A stretch of 31,513 nt of DNA from UPXZ01 sp964634605. Its GTDB lineage: Bacteria; Bacteroidota; Bacteroidia; Bacteroidales; Paludibacteraceae. Position numbers and translations under genes: made by a program. Below the pieces are notes generated by a model, which saw nothing but the letters and a program-made list of their open reading frames with translations, was not told the origin of the DNA and did not search any database. Where the stretch lies: NCBI GenBank assembly GCA_964634605.1, contig CAZWLJ010000037.1, positions 1 to 31,513 of the forward strand, written 5' to 3'. Shown in pieces: positions 1 to 7,780 of the stretch (positions are counted from its first letter, which is position 1; every line of letters starts with the position of its first letter).

Positions 1-150
1 ATCATTAAAAAAATGCCCGACTGTCAGATGAAGTCTTAGCTAATACAGTTGATTAGTCATTCTGTACTTCGGATGAAACTTAGCGTTCAATCCCGGAAAG
101 TGATGTATTGAACTTGTTGAAAAAATAAAGTATGATTGGTTTTTTACAAA

Positions 151-189
151 CTGAAAGCTGAAAGCTGAAAACTAAAAACTATAAACTAC
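151..189 (+). repeat. Degenerate 7-base tandem repeat before hisF
   Basis: Consecutive heptamers read CTGAAAG, CTGAAAG, CTGAAAA, CTAAAAA, CTATAAA, ending a few bases before the hisF start. The 1-196 segment otherwise shows no gene I can identify. It holds a 7-base inverted repeat (GTTCAAT at 85-91, ATTGAAC at 107-113) and a weak promoter-like pair, ATTG at 107-110 and TATGATTG at 131-138 with a 20-base spacer. Similar degenerate A-rich repeats are familiar in Bacteroidota intergenic DNA; no function is claimed. Confidence 0.55.
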
Positions 190-196
190 ATTAAAC

Positions 197-952
197 GTGC
201 TTACAAAAAGAATCATCCCGTGCCTGGACGTGAAAGACGGCAAAACGGTGAAAGGAATTAACTTTGTTAATATCAGGGATGTGGGCGATCCGGTGGAGCT
301 CGGAAAACGCTATGCTGAAATGGGTGCCGATGAACTTGTTTTTCTGGACATTACCGCAACCAATGAAAGGCGAAAAACACTCTCGGAACTCGTTACACAC
401 ATTGCGCGTGAAATCAACATACCTTTCACGGTAGGAGGAGGTATTTCTTCGGTTGAAGATGTGTCGATGCTGCTGAGCTGCGGAGCTGACAAAATATCGG
501 TAAACACAGCAGCCGTACGCAATCCGCAATTAATCAGCGATCTGGCGGAAAATTTCGGGAGTCAGTGTGTGGTGCTTGCCATCGACACAAAATGCATCGA
601 CAACGAATGGTACGTTTTTCTGAACGGAGGGCGCATACCAACCAGCATAAAGACGGTTGACTGGGCAAAACAGGCAGCAGCCCTTGGTGCAGGCGAGATT
701 CTGCTCACTTCCATGAATCACGATGGTACCAAGGACGGATTTGCAGCTGAAATAACGCGTGAAGTATCTGAATCGGTGAATATCCCGGTGATAGCCAGCG
801 GGGGTGCAGGCACCATGCAACACTTTGTCGATGTTTTCAACGAAGGAAAAGCAGACGCGGCACTTGCTGCGAGCATTTTTCACTACGGCGAAATCGATAT
901 TGCCGCCCTCAAACTATACCTGAAAGAAAAAGGCATTGCAGTCAGGATCTGA
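197..952 (+). CDS. hisF: Imidazole glycerol phosphate synthase subunit HisF
   Basis: HisF is the cyclase subunit of imidazole glycerol phosphate synthase. Together with the glutaminase HisH it converts PRFAR and ammonia to imidazole glycerol phosphate and AICAR, linking histidine and purine synthesis in the cytoplasm. The 251-residue product has the normal family length and begins with the typical RIIPCLDV block. The two catalytic aspartates of the family fall at the expected positions, Asp11 (CLDV) and Asp130 (LAIDTK), and the phosphate-binding glycine loops (TVGGGI, ASGGAG) are present. The start is a GTG codon; no upstream in-frame ATG gives a better fit. The upstream his genes would lie outside the window to the left. 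The gene converges on the HU/LysM gene and its stop codon lies inside a terminator hairpin. Confidence 0.97.
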   Translation: MLTKRIIPCLDVKDGKTVKGINFVNIRDVGDPVELGKRYAEMGADELVFLDITATNERRKTLSELVTHIAREINIPFTVGGGISSVEDVSMLLSCGADKISVNTAAVRNPQLISDLAENFGSQCVVLAIDTKCIDNEWYVFLNGGRIPTSIKTVDWAKQAAALGAGEILLTSMNHDGTKDGFAAEITREVSESVNIPVIASGGAGTMQHFVDVFNEGKADAALAASIFHYGEIDIAALKLYLKEKGIAVRI

Positions 953-975
953 CCACAATGCCTTATCTGATTTTT
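930..975. terminator. Bidirectional terminator overlapping the hisF stop codon
   Basis: AAGGCATTG (930-938) pairs with CAATGCCTT (956-964), and an inner TCAG (942-945) pairs with CTGA (949-952) around a three-base loop. On the plus strand the hairpin is followed by a T tract (971-975). On the minus strand it is followed by a stretch complementary to the A-rich 921-930 segment, so it can serve both hisF and the convergent HU/LysM gene. The hisF stop codon (950-952) is within the stem. Confidence 0.7.
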
Positions 976-989
976 ATAACCGGAATCAC

Positions 990-2855
990 CTACTTCAGGT
1001 ATTCCGACTGCAATTTCAGTGCATAATTAAGGCACTCTTTGCTTTTCGGATCTGCCAGACGGGAATCCAGCTCCGGAATCTTCACATCTATCCCCAGAGG
1101 AACATTATTCGGATCTTTAATAACATCCCTGTTGGCTTCGAAAATATAGACCCAGAAATTAGGATGACCATAATATTTTCGTGCAAATTTGGTAAGCTGA
1201 CTTCCGACTGTCATTTTCTCTGTAGTAATCAGTTTCGTATACTCCCGGCGGGTTTCAAATACATTTCCGGAAACTGATACTTCTTCACTTCCTGCTCCAT
1301 CAGTCATTTTATTACTATTTACTCCAACAGAATCTACCCGGGCAGAATCAGCAGAATTTAGGACTGAATCAGTGCTTTGAGCTGAATTGAGTGCATTCAC
1401 AGTAGAATCAGCTAAATACTCCATATACATGGCATTTTTTTTCTCATCAAGATTCTTTTTGAGATAATAAAATGCACCTGCCGATATCAAAGCCAAAGCA
1501 ACGATACCGAGCAAGGTATAAAGCCAGACTGAATGTTTTTTCCTTTCAGGTTCGGGCGTGGTATGTTTTCCGTTTTCCGGTAAAGTCTTTGTCGGATGCG
1601 TATCGTTTACTTTTTCAGAAACTTTCTGTTCTGCTTTACCTCCTGCAGCAGATTCGTTAGTTATCGGATTTACAGCAGAAGCTTTAATTTCATTATTTTC
1701 ATTTTTAATATCACCAAACTGATTCACTACCGTTGTAATTTCTTCTTCTTCATCTGCTGCTGCTGCTTCGTCTTCTTCGTCTTCTTCTTCCTCTTCAATT
1801 TTATCCTCTTTATCCTCTTCATCTTCTTCCTCTTCAATTTTATACTCTTCGTCTTCGTCTTCATCTTCATCTTCATCTTCATCTTCATCTTCGTCTTCAT
1901 CCTCATCTTCTTCTTCAAAGGATTCATCCTCGTCGTCAATCAACTCACCATCTGTTTGTTGGTCTGAAGCATCCTCCAGACTTTCACTTTCATCAGTTGT
2001 ATCCATATTTTCAATATCAGGCTGCTCTGCTTTAACAGTCTGGCCGGTGATTTCTGAATCAGCGTTTATTTCCGAATCCGTTTCTGATACGATTTCATCA
2101 TTTTTACTGCAAATAGCTGTTGCTGAAGCTAATGCTGCAATTTTTTCAGAGATATCCCTTACAATATCAAAACCGTTGAGATCAAATTCATTCAGTTCGG
2201 TATTTTCTGAATTTTCCACTTCGTTCTGAATGACGGTATTTGCTGTTTTTTCATTCATTTCATCAGTTTCATCCTCTCCATCCGTTTCATCAGAACCAGC
2301 TTCTTCTTCGTTCGGAATAACAGGAATTTTTGATTCGGAAATCATTTCATCTGCTTTAATATCAGCTTCTTTCACTTTAGGGTGTGACATAGAATTGATT
2401 TCCGAGAGTAATCCCTTGATCTCTTCAGCCTGTTCGTCGAGTACCCGCAAAGGCTCGATATTTTCGATCATTTCGTCCTGCTCTTCCCCTTCATTGGTTT
2501 CCACTCTTTTTTCCGGGATTTTTTCGGTCATAACACCGAGTTCCACTGGTTCGAGATGCGAGAAAGGCTCGTTAATAAGTTCCTTCAATTCATTTTCGGG
2601 TATAAATACGGCTTTGTAAAATCCTTCGATGATTATTTCTTCCCCGGTATTAACGTTTATACTTTTACGGGCTTCATTCCACTGTGATTTGAAAGTCCCC
2701 AATCCCTTGATTTTGACTGTTTCGCCTTCAGTCAAAGCATCCTCAATGGTTGACAACAGTAACTTCACGAATTCATCAGCTGTTTTTTTAGTAATCATCC
2801 GGTCTTTGACCATTAGCTCTGCAATTTCGGAAGCTGATATTTTATCATTACTCAT
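990..2855 (-). CDS. HU-like DNA-binding domain, acidic linker, transmembrane segment and LysM domain protein
   Basis: The 621-residue product combines parts not usually found together. Residues 1-95 are an HU/IHF-type domain (KIKGLGTF near 48-55, then a short arm). Residues 100-300 are acidic and low complexity; 306-372 is almost entirely Asp/Glu, including a long run of alternating E and D and two copies of a 13-residue unit beginning KIEEEE (339-351, 352-364). A hydrophobic segment at about 443-465 is a single membrane span flanked by lysines. Residues 547-595 resemble a LysM domain (TVGSQLTKFARKYYG, then VPLGIDVKIPEL). Known LysM domains bind peptidoglycan or chitin and HU domains bind DNA, so a cytoplasm-to-periplasm tether is an inference. 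The positive charges on both sides of the span leave topology uncertain. It lies 4 bases after a small HU gene, probably in the ftsY-rimO operon. Confidence 0.85.
   Translation of the reverse strand: MSNDKISASEIAELMVKDRMITKKTADEFVKLLLSTIEDALTEGETVKIKGLGTFKSQWNEARKSINVNTGEEIIIEGFYKAVFIPENELKELINEPFSHLEPVELGVMTEKIPEKRVETNEGEEQDEMIENIEPLRVLDEQAEEIKGLLSEINSMSHPKVKEADIKADEMISESKIPVIPNEEEAGSDETDGEDETDEMNEKTANTVIQNEVENSENTELNEFDLNGFDIVRDISEKIAALASATAICSKNDEIVSETDSEINADSEITGQTVKAEQPDIENMDTTDESESLEDASDQQTDGELIDDEDESFEEEDEDEDEDEDEDEDEDEDEDEEYKIEEEEDEEDKEDKIEEEEEDEEDEAAAADEEEEITTVVNQFGDIKNENNEIKASAVNPITNESAAGGKAEQKVSEKVNDTHPTKTLPENGKHTTPEPERKKHSVWLYTLLGIVALALISAGAFYYLKKNLDEKKNAMYMEYLADSTVNALNSAQSTDSVLNSADSARVDSVGVNSNKMTDGAGSEEVSVSGNVFETRREYTKLITTEKMTVGSQLTKFARKYYGHPNFWVYIFEANRDVIKDPNNVPLGIDVKIPELDSRLADPKSKECLNYALKLQSEYLK
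1740..1940 (-). repeat. Asp/Glu-coding simple repeat tract
   Basis: The tract encodes the acidic linker of the HU/LysM protein. Hexamer units (plus strand TCTTCA) are repeated at about 1855-1890. A separate 21-base identity recurs at 1784-1804 and 1823-1843, 39 bases apart, which gives the in-frame 13-residue duplication. All units are multiples of three, so length change would keep the frame. Confidence 0.85.
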
Positions 2856-2859
2856 AGGT

Positions 2860-3141
2860 TCACAGTTTTATGTTAAGTTTATCCTTCAGAACAGTACTTT
2901 GTTTGAAACTCACAATCAGCTTTGGAGGAATCATTGTGCGCATTTTCGTAACGGGGTGAACAGATAGCCGTTCTTCCTTTTTCCGGATTTCAAACGTTCC
3001 GAAACTTTGAAATCCTATTGAATTATCCTCTTTCAGCTGATTCCTGCAAACTTCCGAAAAAACATCAAGCAGGTATTTCACCTCGGTTTTGGGTAAATTC
3101 ATTTTCGAAGCTACATTAGAAATTAATTCCTTATTATTCAT
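2860..3141 (-). CDS. HU family DNA-binding protein
   Basis: This 93-residue basic protein has the length and pattern of the HU/IHF family: two N-terminal helices (1-40), then SFGTFEIRKK (about 46-55) and a beta arm with HPVTKMR, where most HU proteins have NPxT; the arm-tip proline that intercalates into DNA is retained. Such proteins bend DNA and organise the nucleoid. The gene lies 55 bases after rimO and 4 bases before the larger HU/LysM gene, so these two HU-domain proteins are probably co-made and might pair; that partnership is inference. I cannot assign it to a named HU or IHF subunit. Confidence 0.92.
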   Translation of the reverse strand: MNNKELISNVASKMNLPKTEVKYLLDVFSEVCRNQLKEDNSIGFQSFGTFEIRKKEERLSVHPVTKMRTMIPPKLIVSFKQSTVLKDKLNIKL

Positions 3142-3196
3142 TTACTTATACCTTTAGAATATTTGTTATTTTATGCTTAGTTTTTGTTTTAATGCG

Positions 3197-4486
3197 TTAT
3201 TTTCCGAATAACTCAAAATCGGTTGCATCGGTTATTTCAGCCTGATAAAACTCTCCTGTTTTCACACCTTTTGTATCTGCGGGAATCAGCACTTCGGGAT
3301 CTACTTCGGGAGAGTCAAATTCTGTTCGTCCGATAAAATAGTCCTTTTCTTTTTTATCAATAATCACTTTCAGGGTGTTACCGATTTTTTGCCGGTTGTG
3401 TTCCCGGGAAATTCCCTGCTGAATTTCCATCAGCTCGCTCAGCCGATTTTGCTTCACTTCTTCCGGAATATTGTCGTGGTAGTTTTTGTGTGCAAATGTA
3501 CCTTCCTCGTGAGAATATGCAAAAGCCCCGAGCCTTTCGAACCGCGTTTCCCGGACAAATTCCTTCATTTCTTCAAAATCCTGTTCCGTTTCATCGGGAT
3601 GCCCTACCAGCATGGTCGTACGGAGATGAATGCCGGGCACTTCGTTTCTGATTTTCTCTATCAGTTCGTAAGTCTGAGTTTTAGTGATATGCCTGTGCAT
3701 TCTGTTGAGCATATTATCGCTGATATGCTGTAAAGCCAGGTCCAGATAATTGCATACATTTTCGCGTTCACGCATCACTTTCAGCACATCGAACGGGAAA
3801 TGTGCCGGGTAAGCATAGTGCAGGCGTACCCAGCCTACACCCGGTATATCCGACAGCCGCTCTGTGAGTTCGGCAAGCTGCATCTTTTTATAACGGTCAA
3901 GTCCGTAGGAGGACAAATCCTGAGCTATCAGCTGAAATTCCTTCACTCCCTTATCTACCAGCAGTTTCACTTCATTTTCGATGTCATCCATGGAGCGCGA
4001 ACGATGTTTGCCGGTGATGACAGGAATGGCACAGTAGGAACATGAACGATTACACCCTTCAGAAATCTTGATGTATGCATAATGCGGAGGAGTGGTTAAT
4101 GTGCGCTCCAGTTTCAGGTCAGCACGGTACTCCTTACCTATTTCCTTCAGAATATCGGTATAATTGAATTTTCCGAAAAACTTATCCACCTCGGGTATTT
4201 CCTTTTCGAGATCGTGCAAATATCTTTCTGACAGGCAGCCCATCACGAAAAGTTTGTTTTTCATCTCCTTTTTCCGGTCGGCCAACTGCAAAATCATGTT
4301 GATGCTTTCTTCCTTAGCATCGCCAATAAAACCGCAGGTATTTACTATCACTATTTCGCCGTCCGGATTTTCCGAATCGTGTCGCACCCGGTAGCCCAAT
4401 ACGTCAAACTGGCGCATAAGTTGTTCGCTGTCCACCAGGTTTTTCGAACAGCCGAGTGTGATGATATCAACTGTATTTTTTTTCAA
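3197..4486 (-). CDS. rimO: Ribosomal protein uS12 methylthiotransferase RimO
   Basis: RimO is a radical-SAM enzyme that adds a methylthio group to the conserved aspartate of ribosomal protein uS12. The 429-residue product shows the UPF0004 domain with the three auxiliary-cluster cysteines (Cys13 in LGCSKN, Cys51 in VNTCGF, Cys84 in MGCLSE) and the radical-SAM CxxxCxxC motif (Cys145, Cys149, Cys152). A C-terminal TRAM-like region follows from about residue 365. The LGCSKN block favours RimO over the related tRNA enzyme MiaB. It is downstream of the GH97 gene (148 bases with a hairpin) and upstream of the HU genes on the same strand. Confidence 0.96.
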   Translation of the reverse strand: MKKNTVDIITLGCSKNLVDSEQLMRQFDVLGYRVRHDSENPDGEIVIVNTCGFIGDAKEESINMILQLADRKKEMKNKLFVMGCLSERYLHDLEKEIPEVDKFFGKFNYTDILKEIGKEYRADLKLERTLTTPPHYAYIKISEGCNRSCSYCAIPVITGKHRSRSMDDIENEVKLLVDKGVKEFQLIAQDLSSYGLDRYKKMQLAELTERLSDIPGVGWVRLHYAYPAHFPFDVLKVMRERENVCNYLDLALQHISDNMLNRMHRHITKTQTYELIEKIRNEVPGIHLRTTMLVGHPDETEQDFEEMKEFVRETRFERLGAFAYSHEEGTFAHKNYHDNIPEEVKQNRLSELMEIQQGISREHNRQKIGNTLKVIIDKKEKDYFIGRTEFDSPEVDPEVLIPADTKGVKTGEFYQAEITDATDFELFGK

Positions 4487-4532
4487 AATTGCTATTTATT
4501 TGCTGTAACTGTTTGTTTCAGAAGTGAAATAT

Positions 4533-4596
4533 ATGTAACATTATTCCGGCTTACACAATGGTTATTTTGCCATAAAACGTCGGAATAATGTTACAT
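4533..4596. repeat. 16-bp perfect inverted repeat between GH97 and rimO
   Basis: The arms ATGTAACATTATTCCG (4533-4548) and CGGAATAATGTTACAT (4581-4596) are exact inverse complements around a 32-base loop. In minus-strand RNA this would be a stable hairpin about 38 bases after the GH97 stop and 46 bases before the rimO start. No good U tract follows on the minus strand, so it is a weak candidate for intrinsic termination. It could be an RNA-processing or 3'-protecting stem, an operator, or a tiny mobile remnant. Confidence 0.8.
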
Positions 4597-4634
4597 TCCC
4601 TCTCTGTACGGATAGTTTTTCTTTCCTGTTTTGA

Positions 4635-6632
4635 TTAGATTTTGCTTATTTTCATCGCGAAACCTCCACCAGGTGCCATTTTAATGGTCATCTTTCTATC
4701 AGCCGGAACATCAACGATTTCCTTACGAAAATCGGAACCTGAACGATGAGCGTTCACTCCGTCACGGAAAATCTCGGCTTTAAAATTTCCACTCCCCAGG
4801 AACGACAAATCAACTTCAAGCTTACGTGCATCCCAATTGGTCATCGATCCAAGATACCAGTCGTTTTCGCTTCGGCGGGCAATAGTCACATACTTTGAAA
4901 TTTCGCCATTCAGGGCAACAGTTTCATCCCAGATAGTCGGAATTTCGGCAATAAAGCGGGTACATTCCGGCTCTGCCATGTAATTGGACGGATTGTCGCA
5001 AAGCATATTGAAGGGTGATTCGAAAATAACATACTGAGCGAGCTGACGAGCCCGTGTTCCCTGACTCATCGGTTCTGAATTGGAAGGGCGATAATTGCTT
5101 TTGGTACCATTGCGCATGGCGCCCTGTGTGTAGTCCATCGGACCGGCTACCATCCGGATAAAAGGTATGGTTACATCATACGTCACCTGATCAACACTTA
5201 TGGGCGACCATTTCATTTGCTCAAGTCCGTGCACACCTTCAAAATTTATCACGTTCGGATACGTCCGCTGGAGACCGGCGGGTTTGAAGGCACCGTGAAA
5301 ATCGAGCATCAGGCGGTATTTTGCCGCCATTTGAGCTGCCTGATGATAAAAGTTAACCATCAGCTGATCATCTCTGTCCATAAAATCCACTTTGAAGCCT
5401 TTAATGCCCATTTCAGAATAGTACTTGCACACTTTTTCCATATCACGGTTGAATGCCCAGTATCCGGCCCACAGTATCAGGTCCACATTTTTGGATTTAG
5501 CGTACTCAGCCAGTTCTTGCAGATTAATCTCAGGTACCACCTGAAACAAATCGGCTTTTTTATTTACCGCCCAACCTTCGTCCAGAATAACATATTGAAT
5601 CCCGTTTTGAGAAGCAAAATCGATATAGTATTTATAAGTCGCATTATTTACACCCGTTTCGAAATCGACGTTACGGATATTCCAGTCATTCCACCAGTCC
5701 CAGGCTACTTTACCGGGTTTGATCCACGAAATATCTGAAAGCTGACAGGGAGCGGCAAGTTTGTACACCATATCGCTGTTGGCCAGTTCGTAGTCGTTTT
5801 CGGAAACAATCACCGAGCGCCAGGGAAAAGCTGTTTTCCCATCACACCGGGCAATGTAATTTTCTGCTGACTGAACAACTCCCTGCAACATGTTGTGTCC
5901 GCCTTGACGGATTTCTTTCGGTACAGGTGCAAACATGGCTTTAAGTGAATTTTTACCATCGGGATTGTAAAGATACATTCCCGGATAGTTGAGCAGGTCT
6001 GCTTCAGTGATGCAAACTTTCTTTCCGTTGGCACCTTCAACCACGAGTGGCAGAAAAGCCAGTTTCTTTGGTTTTGCCTCACTCAGGTTGATGTAGGAGT
6101 AAGTATTTTCAAATGAATTGTAAAACTGCTGACTGAATGATGCATCATCGGATTTATTCACATAAGGTATGAATGTTTTTGGATTACCGGGAAAATGAAA
6201 CTCCACCTGTTCGTTTTCGACCACAAATGGTTGTTTGAAATTAGTCAGAAAACGATAAGCAATTCCATCGTTATAAGCCCGGAACACAATACTGTAGTCT
6301 CCTGAAAAAAACACAGTAAGCTCGTTGTAATTGTCTTCAATCTTATTCTTCTTATAAATAACGGCATTAATGGTTTCGTTAACCGTTCTTTTGGATATTT
6401 TTTTCACTTTTGCGTTTACACCAAGTAATCTTCCATCAGTCAGTTTCATCGACAGGGGTGATTTTTCGAGCATCGTCTGACCTTTATGCGAAACAGCATA
6501 TTCGGTGATTTTTCCGGCTGAGATTTCGGTTTTGAGCTCGCCGTCGGGCGAAAGAAGTGTGATTTGTTTTTGGGAAAATGCAAAAAATGCCATAGAAATG
6601 GCTGCAAGAGTAAGTAATAAGTGTTTTTTCAT
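4635..6632 (-). CDS. Glycoside hydrolase family 97, probable retaining alpha-galactosidase type
   Basis: The 665-residue product begins with a signal peptide (MKKHLLLTLAAISMAFF..., cleavage near FAFS-Q at residue 20), so it is probably periplasmic. It has the GH97 layout: N-terminal beta-sandwich (about 22-280), TIM barrel (about 300-560), C-terminal beta domain. Barrel motifs include WDWWNDW (311-317), ILDEGWA (349-355), FKVDFMDRDD (413-422) and NFEGVHGLE (463-471). From memory, the retaining enzyme BtGH97b uses Asp415 as nucleophile and Glu470 as acid/base; Asp416 and Glu471 here lie in matching contexts, whereas the inverting SusB type lacks that aspartate. This suggests action on alpha-galactosides or a similar alpha-pyranoside, not starch. 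It sits 11 bases after ftsY, an odd place for a glycosidase. Confidence 0.92.
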   Translation of the reverse strand: MKKHLLLTLAAISMAFFAFSQKQITLLSPDGELKTEISAGKITEYAVSHKGQTMLEKSPLSMKLTDGRLLGVNAKVKKISKRTVNETINAVIYKKNKIEDNYNELTVFFSGDYSIVFRAYNDGIAYRFLTNFKQPFVVENEQVEFHFPGNPKTFIPYVNKSDDASFSQQFYNSFENTYSYINLSEAKPKKLAFLPLVVEGANGKKVCITEADLLNYPGMYLYNPDGKNSLKAMFAPVPKEIRQGGHNMLQGVVQSAENYIARCDGKTAFPWRSVIVSENDYELANSDMVYKLAAPCQLSDISWIKPGKVAWDWWNDWNIRNVDFETGVNNATYKYYIDFASQNGIQYVILDEGWAVNKKADLFQVVPEINLQELAEYAKSKNVDLILWAGYWAFNRDMEKVCKYYSEMGIKGFKVDFMDRDDQLMVNFYHQAAQMAAKYRLMLDFHGAFKPAGLQRTYPNVINFEGVHGLEQMKWSPISVDQVTYDVTIPFIRMVAGPMDYTQGAMRNGTKSNYRPSNSEPMSQGTRARQLAQYVIFESPFNMLCDNPSNYMAEPECTRFIAEIPTIWDETVALNGEISKYVTIARRSENDWYLGSMTNWDARKLEVDLSFLGSGNFKAEIFRDGVNAHRSGSDFRKEIVDVPADRKMTIKMAPGGGFAMKISKI

Positions 6633-6643
6633 GTTTATTGTTA

Positions 6644-7594
6644 TTATTCGAATAATGATTTTACAAATTCTTCTTTGTTAAACACCTGCAAATCTGTCAT
6701 TTTCTCACCTAAACCGATGTATTTCACAGGAATTTTGAACTGGTCGGAAATGCCGATTACAACTCCTCCCTTTGCAGTGCCATCGAGTTTGGTTACTGCC
6801 AGTGCATTTACTTCAGTGGCTTTTGTAAACTGTTTTGCCTGTTCGTAGGCGTTCTGACCGGTTGAACCGTCGAGTACAAGCAATACTTCGTGGGGAGCCT
6901 CCGGAATGAGCTTTTGCATCACATTTCTGATTTTTGTCAGCTCATTCATCAGGTTCACCTTGTTGTGGAGCCTTCCGGCGGTGTCAATAATGACCACATC
7001 TGCCTGATTAGCTTTGGCAGATGCGAGCGTATCGTATGCTACAGAAGCCGGATCCGAGCCCATTTTCTGTTTTATCACAGGCACTCCTACCCTATCGCCC
7101 CAAATCACGAGCTGGTCGACAGCAGCTGCGCGAAATGTGTCTGCTGCTCCAAGATACACTTTTTTTCCTGCTTGTTTGAACTGGTAGGCCAGTTTACCAA
7201 TTGTAGTGGTTTTACCTACTCCGTTTACGCCTACTACCATGATTACGTATGGAGTTGATGGAAGCGGGGCATCAAAATCATTCACCTGACCAGTATTATT
7301 TTCGGAGAGCAAAGAAGCAATTTCCTCTTTCAGGATTCCGTTTAATTCATTCGTGTTCAGGTATTTGTCCCGGCTTACCCTGTTTTCTATACGTTCGATG
7401 ATGCGAAGTGTGGTTTCAACTCCCACATCGGAAGTAACAAGGACTTCTTCGAGGTTATCGAGCACTTCGTCGTCCACCCTGGATTTTCCGGCCACCGCAC
7501 GGGTAAGTTTTGTGAAAACGTTTTCTTTGGTCTTGGCAAGCCCCTGGTCGAGTGTTTCTTTTTTTTCTTTATTAAATAGTCCGAAAAATGCCAT
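6644..7594 (-). CDS. ftsY: Signal recognition particle receptor FtsY
   Basis: FtsY is the SRP receptor GTPase that delivers ribosome-nascent chain complexes to the translocon at the inner membrane. The 316-residue product has the helical N domain (about 20-100) and the NG GTPase domain, with G1 GVNGVGKTT (122-130), the DTFRAAA insertion (152-158), G3 DTAGR (204-208) and G4 TKLD (268-271). It is much shorter than the roughly 500-residue E. coli protein because the acidic A domain is almost absent, as in many bacteria. A promoter-like pair lies upstream, overlapping the terminator of the ribosomal-protein gene group. Confidence 0.97.
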   Translation of the reverse strand: MAFFGLFNKEKKETLDQGLAKTKENVFTKLTRAVAGKSRVDDEVLDNLEEVLVTSDVGVETTLRIIERIENRVSRDKYLNTNELNGILKEEIASLLSENNTGQVNDFDAPLPSTPYVIMVVGVNGVGKTTTIGKLAYQFKQAGKKVYLGAADTFRAAAVDQLVIWGDRVGVPVIKQKMGSDPASVAYDTLASAKANQADVVIIDTAGRLHNKVNLMNELTKIRNVMQKLIPEAPHEVLLVLDGSTGQNAYEQAKQFTKATEVNALAVTKLDGTAKGGVVIGISDQFKIPVKYIGLGEKMTDLQVFNKEEFVKSLFE

Positions 7595-7693
7595 AATTCG
7601 TATGTTGTTTATTTTCTGAAGTTAATTTTGCTGATATTTCTGCTGATAATGCGGATCAGAATGCTGGATACTGTTTCCCGACCGGATAACAGA

Positions 7694-7725
7694 CAAAAAT
7701 AATTCTTTTTTAGGTATAAAACAAA
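7694..7725 (-). promoter_or_regulatory. Candidate Bacteroidota-type promoter for ftsY
   Basis: On the minus strand TTTG (7725-7722) is followed after 20 bases by TATTTTTG (7701-7694), matching the TTTG/TAnnTTTG consensus of the Bacteroidota housekeeping sigma factor. It would give a leader of about 90 bases before ftsY. The -33 part overlaps the U tract of the preceding terminator, and A/T-rich DNA produces such matches by chance. Confidence 0.45.
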
Positions 7726-7760
7726 AAAAATCCTTTCATTGTAATCATGAAAGGATTTTT
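7723..7760 (-). terminator. Intrinsic terminator after the rpmB-rpmG-DUF4295 genes
   Basis: TCCTTTCAT (7731-7739) and ATGAAAGGA (7747-7755) form a 9-bp stem with a 7-base loop, flanked by A and T runs that lengthen the stem. On the minus strand it is followed by about eight U residues (complement of 7723-7730). It sits 21 bases past the DUF4295 stop codon. Confidence 0.85.
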
Positions 7761-7780
7761 AAATGCCTGTATTGAAAAGA

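Noticed and set aside
1..39. Short open frame at the left edge ending TAG, considered as the tail of an upstream his gene.
   Set aside because: The 12 residues visible match no his gene end that I can recognise, so no partial gene is called.
1596..1967. Plus-strand frame coding a Phe/Ile-rich, membrane-like 123-residue peptide.
   Set aside because: It is the exact antisense of the Asp/Glu repeat of the HU/LysM gene; the composition is a by-product of GAA/GAT codons read backwards.
5217..5738. Plus-strand open frame of 173 codons inside GH97.
   Set aside because: It is antisense to the GH97 catalytic barrel, and no motif in it is recognisable.
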